Shown: positions 59,010 through 64,000 of the stretch, piece by piece
How the letters are laid out: each line of letters begins with the position of its first letter
Numbering within the stretch: the first letter of the stretch is position 1
Assembly: GCF_030418455.1 (NCBI RefSeq)
Contig: NZ_JAUHPW010000001.1
Location: 542,317 to 606,316 of the forward strand
DNA: 64,000 nt
From: Demequina litoralis
GTDB taxonomy: Bacteria > Actinomycetota > Actinomycetes > Actinomycetales > Demequinaceae
Direction: 5' to 3'
Translations under genes and position numbers: made by a program
The notes under the pieces: generated by a model
Told to the model about the DNA's origin: nothing
Databases searched by the model: none
The model's input: only the letters and a program-made list of their open reading frames with translations

Positions 59010-59996
59010 TCAGGCGCGCGCCCAGATCCTCTCGAGGAACGCGACCTGCCGCGCCTGCTGGTGGGGTCCGCCGCCCTCGTGCGCGTTGAAGGGGTACACC
59101 GCCATCTCGGCGTCGCCGCCCCAGGCGTGATACGCCGCGTAGACGGTCGACGGCGGGCAGGTGGCGTCGCGCAGCGCGACGGAGAACAGCGCCGGCGCGG
59201 TGGCGCGGGCCGCGTGATGGACGCCGTCCACGTAGGACACGGTGCGGAAGGTCTCGTCGGCCCGCTCGCGGTGGATCGCGAGGTAGCGGGCGATCTCCTG
59301 GTACGGGTCGTTGTCCGCGACGTCGACCGCGCGGCGGATGTGGCACAGGAAGGGGACGTCGACGAGCGCCGCGGAGAGCCCGTCCACCAGCCCCGCCGCG
59401 GCGATCGCGAGCCCGCCGCCCTGGCTCACGCCCGCGACCGCGACGCGGTCCCGGTCGATGCCTGGGAGCTGGCGGGACTCCTCGACGCAGCGCGCCGCAT
59501 CCGTGAGGAGGCGCCGGTAGTAGTAGGAGTCGAAGTCCCGCACGCCGCGCGTGAGGTAGCCGGCGACCGCGGGGCTGCCGGCGTCGCCGCTGCCCGACGC
59601 GTCGGAGGTGTCGCCGCCGCCTCCCCATCCGGACCCCTGGCCGCGGGTGTCCATCACGACGTACGCGTAGCCCGCGGCGGGCCACAGCAGCCGCTCGTGC
59701 GGCAGCCCGCGGCCGCCCGTGTAGCCGATGAACTCGACCACGAGCGGCAGGTCACCCTCGACCCCGCGGGGCCGCAGGTACCACGCCTTGATGGGGTCGC
59801 CGCCGAAGCCGGGGAACGTCATGTCCCACACGTCGACGAGGGCCAGCCCGGCGTCGACCGGCGCGAGCGTCACACCGGAGCCGTGCGTGCGCGCCTCGGC
59901 GAGCGTGCCCTCCCAGCGCGTGTCGAAGTCCTCGGGCGCGGGCACGACGGGCCGGTAGGCCTCCAGCTGGTCCTGCTTCATGTCGCTGTACGGCAT
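59010..59996 (-). CDS. Acetyl xylan esterase / cephalosporin-C deacetylase (CE7)
   Basis: 328 aa, the usual CE7 length. Motifs: MDTRGQGSGW, nucleophile elbow GVSQGG (Ser191), an Asp in VALRDATCPP and a His in NAHEGG. CE7 enzymes are cytoplasmic hexamers that remove acetyl groups from short xylo-oligosaccharides. No signal peptide. It lies 37 bp after the GH35 gene, sharing an operon with it, so acetylated galacto- or xylo-oligosaccharides are plausible substrates. Confidence 0.92.
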   Translation of the reverse strand: MPYSDMKQDQLEAYRPVVPAPEDFDTRWEGTLAEARTHGSGVTLAPVDAGLALVDVWDMTFPGFGGDPIKAWYLRPRGVEGDLPLVVEFIGYTGGRGLPHERLLWPAAGYAYVVMDTRGQGSGWGGGGDTSDASGSGDAGSPAVAGYLTRGVRDFDSYYYRRLLTDAARCVEESRQLPGIDRDRVAVAGVSQGGGLAIAAAGLVDGLSAALVDVPFLCHIRRAVDVADNDPYQEIARYLAIHRERADETFRTVSYVDGVHHAARATAPALFSVALRDATCPPSTVYAAYHAWGGDAEMAVYPFNAHEGGGPHQQARQVAFLERIWARA

Positions 59997-60033
59997 CAGT
60001 CCTCCTCGGCGAGGGTCGCGGCGGGGCGCTGCG

Positions 60034-62391
60034 TCACGCGAGCGTCCGCGTGACGACCGGCCGGACCTGCGCCGAGCGTAGCCGCAGCAGGGGCACCTCG
60101 GTGTCGGGGCGGACGCGCCGGTCGACGTGCACCCCGGCCTTCGGGTTCCACGCGAACGCGCGAAGAGCCAGGCCTCCCGCCGCGATGGCCGCGCGGTGCG
60201 GCAACAGGTCGATCTCGAGAGGCCTCCCCGACCAGAACTGGTCGGCGATCAGCGCGCCGCCCGCATAGAGGCGCAGCGCGTCGCCGGTCCAGTCCAGCTC
60301 GAGGATCAGCTGCTCGGCGTCCTCGAACCACGCGTCGTCGACCGGCACCGCGACCGCGTCGAGCGCCGCGAAGTCCGCGTCCGTCGGCGCGGAGAGCCGA
60401 TGCGCGGAACCCCCGAGGCGCCGCGGAGCGGTCACCGCGACGGGAGCCTCAGGCAGCTCGACCACGTGACGCGCGGACGCGGCGTCGACGCGATGGCACG
60501 CGAACGGACCGACCTGCCCGAGCGTCGGCGCAGCCAGCGCCGGCAACGCCAGCAGCTCGTCGACGGCTTCGGGCGCGACGACGGTGAAGCCCTCGTCGAA
60601 CCAGGCCTCCCCGTCCCACAGCAGCACGGTGTCCCGGCCGGCGACCTCGCCACGCCAGACGGAGTCCGCCTGCGCGGAGGTCAGGAGCACGAGGTCGGTG
60701 TCCCCCACGGACACGACGCAGTCGGGCCCCGGCTCCGTGTCGGGGCGGACGATCAGGACGTCGCCCTGGGAGCGGACGCTCGCGCCCGAGACGGCGGACG
60801 CGCTGACGCCCTCGAGCTGGAGCTCGGCCTCGATGCCGTCGGCCACCGCGAGCAGCACCACGGTGCGCGCGCCGACGCCGATCTCGGTGACCGGCTGCAC
60901 GGTGGCCGTCACCGCCGGTATCGAGCCGAGCGGCTGGCGCAGCGGCCAGATCGCGGTCGCGCCCGCGGGGATCCGGATCGGCGCGGTCGGGACGGTGAGC
61001 ACCGCATCGTCCCCCTGCACCTCGAAGCGCACGTCCTCGAGCTCGGGCAGCGCCGCGACCGCCGGCTGGTGGTTGTTGAGGAAGAGGAAGCCCCGCGCGC
61101 CGTCGGTGCGCACCGACCATCGCGGGCCGCCGTCCACCTGAGGCGGGATCGTCGCGGGCAGCGGCGCGAGCCGGTCCCCGAACGCGTCGAGGAACAGGTG
61201 CTGGCGCCGGAGCATGTGGAAGTGCGGGCGCTCCTGCCCGTGAGCACCGAGCGGCGCGTAGAAGTCGTAGTCGAGCACGGGCACGTCGTTGGGGTAGTCC
61301 GTCTCGTGCGACTCCTGCGTGGTCGACAGCGCCCCGATGACGTGGGTGCCGCCGTGGTACATGTAGTAGCCCTGCCACGACGAGCCGGAGCCCAGCTTGG
61401 TGAGGCCCAGGGCGGCCACGTCCGCGGAGTCGACGTGCGGGCGCCGGTGGTACGCGACCGTCATGCCTCCGCCCAGCTCGCACGTCGCGTAGGGCCACGG
61501 GTCGCCCGCGCCGAGTGCCGCATCGTCCCCCACCTGGGCGGCCTCATCCCGGAGGTCGGCGCCGACGGTGAGGTCGTCGCGCTCCTCGTTGAAGGTGAAG
61601 TGCATGATCCCGAAGGCGGGCCAGTCGACGTCCGCCTCCTCCCAGAAGCCGTCCGGGTACCCCGCGTACACCGGCAGGACCGCGCCTGCGGGCAGCTGCG
61701 CGCCGCCCCAGCCGGTCGCGGTCCACAGGCTCGCGCGGAGCCCCGCATCCTCGGCGATGCGCCGGAGCGTGGCGATGTGCTGCGGCTGGTCGTAGATCTC
61801 GTTCTCGACCTGGATGCCGATCACCGGCGCCGCGGGCGAGTCCGGGCCGTGGAGAAGGTCGCGGGTCTGGTCCGCGATCGCGCCGATCCATCGCCGCACG
61901 GGCTCGAGGTAGCCCGGGTCGTCGGTGCGGTGCCCGATCGGCTGCGCCTGCAGCCAGTCGGGAAGCCCGCCGTTGCGGGTCTCGGCGTGGACCCACGGCC
62001 CGATGCGCAGCATCACCTTGAGCCCGACGCGGTGCGCGGTCTCGACGAAGCGCCGCAGGTCCCGCGCGCCGTCCCAGCGGATGTCCCCCTCGACCTCCTC
62101 GTGGAGGATCCAGATGATGTACGCCGCCACCACGTCCACCCCGCCGGCACGCATCTTGCGCAGCTCGCGTTCCCAGCGCTCCGGCAGGTCCCGCGCGTAG
62201 TGGTACTCCCCCATCACGGGGATCCACGGGACGCCGTCGCGCTCGAGGCAGCGCGTGGTGACGCGGATGCCGTCGGGCGTGCCCGCGGGGTCGCCCAGGT
62301 CGAGCGGCGCGGGGGCGAGAGGTGCCGGCGCGGTGACGCGGACGGCGTAGGGAGACGTGACCGCGGGGTGCGGGTCGACGCCTGTGCTCAT
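60034..62391 (-). CDS. Beta-galactosidase, GH35
   Basis: 785 aa. A GH35 TIM barrel (about 40-400) has IPVMGEYHYARDL, the acid/base Glu198 in QVENEIY and the nucleophile Glu305 in ATCELGGGM. It is followed by beta-rich C-terminal domains. The ATG follows GAGGAGAACCC. No signal peptide, so it is cytoplasmic. It probably removes terminal beta-galactose from oligosaccharides of galactan or arabinogalactan side chains. It is in the same direction as, and 33 bp downstream of, a large secreted-type protein. Confidence 0.93.
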   Translation of the reverse strand: MSTGVDPHPAVTSPYAVRVTAPAPLAPAPLDLGDPAGTPDGIRVTTRCLERDGVPWIPVMGEYHYARDLPERWERELRKMRAGGVDVVAAYIIWILHEEVEGDIRWDGARDLRRFVETAHRVGLKVMLRIGPWVHAETRNGGLPDWLQAQPIGHRTDDPGYLEPVRRWIGAIADQTRDLLHGPDSPAAPVIGIQVENEIYDQPQHIATLRRIAEDAGLRASLWTATGWGGAQLPAGAVLPVYAGYPDGFWEEADVDWPAFGIMHFTFNEERDDLTVGADLRDEAAQVGDDAALGAGDPWPYATCELGGGMTVAYHRRPHVDSADVAALGLTKLGSGSSWQGYYMYHGGTHVIGALSTTQESHETDYPNDVPVLDYDFYAPLGAHGQERPHFHMLRRQHLFLDAFGDRLAPLPATIPPQVDGGPRWSVRTDGARGFLFLNNHQPAVAALPELEDVRFEVQGDDAVLTVPTAPIRIPAGATAIWPLRQPLGSIPAVTATVQPVTEIGVGARTVVLLAVADGIEAELQLEGVSASAVSGASVRSQGDVLIVRPDTEPGPDCVVSVGDTDLVLLTSAQADSVWRGEVAGRDTVLLWDGEAWFDEGFTVVAPEAVDELLALPALAAPTLGQVGPFACHRVDAASARHVVELPEAPVAVTAPRRLGGSAHRLSAPTDADFAALDAVAVPVDDAWFEDAEQLILELDWTGDALRLYAGGALIADQFWSGRPLEIDLLPHRAAIAAGGLALRAFAWNPKAGVHVDRRVRPDTEVPLLRLRSAQVRPVVTRTLA

Positions 62392-62424
62392 GGGTTCTCC
62401 TCGATTGCTGCTGGTCGTGCGGCC

Positions 62425-64000
62425 CTAGCGGACCGTGACGGTGATGGGCTTGGTCGCCGTGGTGCCCGCCGCGTTGACGAGCTCCGCGACGTAGGTGTGC
62501 CTGCCGACGGCACGGCCGGTGAGCGCGGTCGACGCGGTCTGCGCGTCCGGGGTCGATCCCGTGAGCTCCTGCTCGTCTACGAGCACGCCGTCCTCGTACA
62601 GCCGGTAGGTCGTGCCGTTGGTGCCCCACCACAGGTTGAAGGTGACGGTGTAGTCGCCGTCCCGGTCGTGGTTGTCGTGCGACAGCACTCCCTGGCCGGG
62701 GGCGGCGTCGGTGACCTCGACGACGAGCTCCTCGCTCGTCGTGACGCCGTGCGCGTTGCGGGCGACCGCGACGTACGTGTACGTGCCGTTGACGCGACCC
62801 GCGAGGTCGATCTCCGCGTGCTGCGACGCCGGGGTCGCGTCGTCGAGGCGGACGGCGCCGACGAGGCGGTCGTCCTCGTAGAACGCCACCGTGGTGGCGC
62901 CCTGCCCCCACCACATGTCCCACATGAGGGTGTAGTCGCCGTCGGCGAGGCCCGTGTCCCAGCCGTTGTCGGTCGACAGCACGCCCGCGCCGGGGGCCGC
63001 GGTGGCGGCACCGGGCGCCTCGGGCTCGGTCGTGTCGACGATGCCGAGCCAGCTGAGCATCGCCGGACCGCCCTCGCCCTCGACCGTCACGGTGACGACC
63101 GCGTCGCGGTAGGTGGTGAAGGCGACCGTGGCGGCGCCGGTCGGGACGTCGGCGTCGAGCACGACCGCGTCGGCGGAGGTGTCCACGCCCTCGTGCGTCA
63201 CGGTGGTGACGAGCGAGGCCGCGGCGTCGCCCGTGACCGAGTGACCCGTGGTGACCTCGTAGCTGCCGGCGGGGAGCCAGAAGCGGTACGCGAGCGTGCC
63301 GTCGGGCGCCTCCCACGCGGTGAGGTCCTTGTCCGCGAGCGTCTCGAGCTCGGCACGGGCGGTCACGCCGCCGTCGCCGATCGCGGTCGCGAGGCCCCAG
63401 GGCTCGTCGGCATCGCCGTCGAACGCCGCGTCGACCACCGGATTGCGCAGCGCCGCCAGCGGCGACACGACGTCGTAGACGGGCGAGCCGAGCACGGGCC
63501 CGTTCTCGGTGGTCTCGACCGCCGCGCCCGCGTCGACGAAGTACGCGAGCCCGGCGGGCACCACCTCGACGTGGAGCACCACGTCGGTCGCGCCCGCGAC
63601 GCCGTGCACCTCGACCACCGCGTACGGCTCGTCGAAGTCCTCGGCCTCCACGTCCTCCCAGGCCACGTCCTCGGCGAGGCGGGCCTCGGAGATCGTGAGC
63701 AGCTCGAGCGTGGCGGGGAGCTCAGGAGCCTGCCCGGCGAGCACCGCGATGCGGTAGTCGTCGAGCGGGACGTAGCCGATCTCCTCGAGCGCCGCCAGGG
63801 CGGCATCGATGGCGGCCGCCGCGGAGTCGAGCTCGGCCTGGGTCGAGCGCACGTCCGCAACCGCCGCGGTCGCGGTCTCCACCGCCGCGTCGAGGGCGGT
63901 GAGGGACGATGCGCTGTATGCCTCGCGGGTGACGTCGCCGGCGGCGCCGATCGCGTCGATCGCCGCGGAGGCGTCGGGCGCGGGGATGCGGAGCAGCACG
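62425..64000 (-). CDS. C-terminal part of a large modular carbohydrate-active protein (cut by the window edge)
   Basis: At least 524 codons, open at 64000, so the start and any catalytic domain lie outside. From the visible N-side: a FIVAR-like helical segment (about 60 residues, Ala-rich), a beta-sandwich module (CBM6-like position), then two tandem chitinase-type Ig/Fn3 modules. Each of the two starts GVLSxDN and carries GDYTxxxxxWWGxxxTTxxxYEDxxLV. Such modules end extracellular polysaccharide-degrading enzymes. There is no sortase signal or transmembrane tail, so it is probably released. Confidence 0.8.
   Translation of the reverse strand, partial: VLLRIPAPDASAAIDAIGAAGDVTREAYSASSLTALDAAVETATAAVADVRSTQAELDSAAAAIDAALAALEEIGYVPLDDYRIAVLAGQAPELPATLELLTISEARLAEDVAWEDVEAEDFDEPYAVVEVHGVAGATDVVLHVEVVPAGLAYFVDAGAAVETTENGPVLGSPVYDVVSPLAALRNPVVDAAFDGDADEPWGLATAIGDGGVTARAELETLADKDLTAWEAPDGTLAYRFWLPAGSYEVTTGHSVTGDAAASLVTTVTHEGVDTSADAVVLDADVPTGAATVAFTTYRDAVVTVTVEGEGGPAMLSWLGIVDTTEPEAPGAATAAPGAGVLSTDNGWDTGLADGDYTLMWDMWWGQGATTVAFYEDDRLVGAVRLDDATPASQHAEIDLAGRVNGTYTYVAVARNAHGVTTSEELVVEVTDAAPGQGVLSHDNHDRDGDYTVTFNLWWGTNGTTYRLYEDGVLVDEQELTGSTPDAQTASTALTGRAVGRHTYVAELVNAAGTTATKPITVTVR

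Larger units (their letters stand above)
1896..63912. repeat. Dispersed, strongly over-represented 11-mer GGGACGATGCG
   Basis: The 9-base core GGACGATGC starts at 1896, 4154, 4217, 6841, 17976, 21642, 23393, 30801, 33769, 44007, 50612, 54518, 58995 and 63904. Its reverse complement starts at 4200, 8358, 12041, 14736, 20427, 33272, 34603, 35515, 39901, 41569, 44806, 46795, 50595, 56370, 61004 and 61520. In 28 of 30 the core is followed by G, and 21 of 30 have the full 11-mer. It occurs in genes and gaps, in both orientations and several reading frames (encoding DDA, ASS or RIVP). Confidence 0.85.

Noticed and set aside
1896..63912. The dispersed motif as an FtsK-orienting (KOPS) or Chi-like polar sequence
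   Set aside because: Orientation is nearly even (14:16) over 64 kb, whereas polar sequences are strongly skewed on one replichore.
1..64000. tRNA, rRNA, CRISPR, insertion sequence, prophage, riboswitch
   Set aside because: No cloverleaf, spacer-repeat array, transposase or integrase, or conserved leader structure was seen by eye; a covariance-model scan was not possible.

Overview
The window is about 72% GC chromosomal DNA with short intergenic gaps, AGGAGG-type ribosome binding sites, many GTG starts and several possibly leaderless genes. The gene set (LSHTG-anchored surface protein, LacI-rich sugar clusters, F420-type luciferase-like oxidoreductase, ECF transporter) fits a plant-litter-degrading actinobacterium, probably Micrococcales (a Cellulomonadaceae, Demequinaceae or Microbacteriaceae type). 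The genus cannot be fixed from the sequence. I saw no tRNA, rRNA, CRISPR array, insertion sequence or prophage.

Layout. (1) 0-2.4 kb: a repeat-containing cell-wall protein, a small alarmone synthetase and a small membrane protein. (2) 2.5-8.8 kb: an ECF vitamin/metabolite-type transporter (EcfT, fused EcfA-EcfA, S component) with a tandem HAD protein and a divergent LacI regulator. (3) 8.8-23.3 kb: an L-rhamnose regulon. It holds a LacI regulator, rhaI, the aldolase-dehydrogenase fusion rhaEW, rhaB, a lactate dehydrogenase with a histone-like tail, a GH78 rhamnosidase with an MFS transporter, and a second, RhaD-type aldolase. Near-identical LacI operators (TGAANCGNTTCA) sit at the promoters. 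(4) 23.6-31.8 kb: an Rbs-type sugar ABC transporter followed by a HAD protein that has lost its catalytic residues and an AraC regulator fused to a complete GH39 glycosidase. (5) 31.9-39.9 kb: an overlapping operon for import and hydrolysis of a rhamnosylated oligosaccharide (SBP, two permeases, GH78, GH43, LacI), with a clear promoter and operator. (6) 40.1-50.6 kb: an aromatic-compound catabolic cluster (C-C hydrolase-like protein, extradiol dioxygenase, LysR, cyclase-family hydrolase, flavin monooxygenase, FAH-family hydrolase, MFS, and a P450 with a phthalate-type reductase). (7) 50.6-64 kb: a beta-phosphoglucomutase fused to a NagZ-type GH3 enzyme, an orphan peptide-type binding protein, a TetR regulator, a third GH78, a lipoprotein, a CE7 esterase, a GH35 beta-galactosidase and the end of a large modular protein.

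How the genes work together. All the rhamnosidases, GH43, GH35 and GH3 lack visible signal peptides. The picture is import of small rhamnosylated or galactosylated glycosides followed by cytoplasmic hydrolysis. Rhamnose then goes via RhaI and RhaB to rhamnulose-1-phosphate, which is cleaved to dihydroxyacetone phosphate and lactaldehyde. Lactaldehyde is oxidised to lactate and then pyruvate. The aromatic cluster could handle the aglycone or lignin-derived acids.

Most unusual signals. (a) An 11-mer, GGGACGATGCG, is spread through genes and gaps in both orientations: 30 copies of its 9-base core in 64 kb, one pair forming a perfect inverted-repeat terminator. This resembles a DNA-uptake sequence. 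(b) The phosphoglucomutase-GH3 fusion carries an Asp-x-His dyad, which suggests phosphorolysis coupled to beta-Glc-1-P isomerisation. (c) A transcription factor is fused to an intact glycosidase. (d) A conserved-in-operon pseudo-phosphatase.
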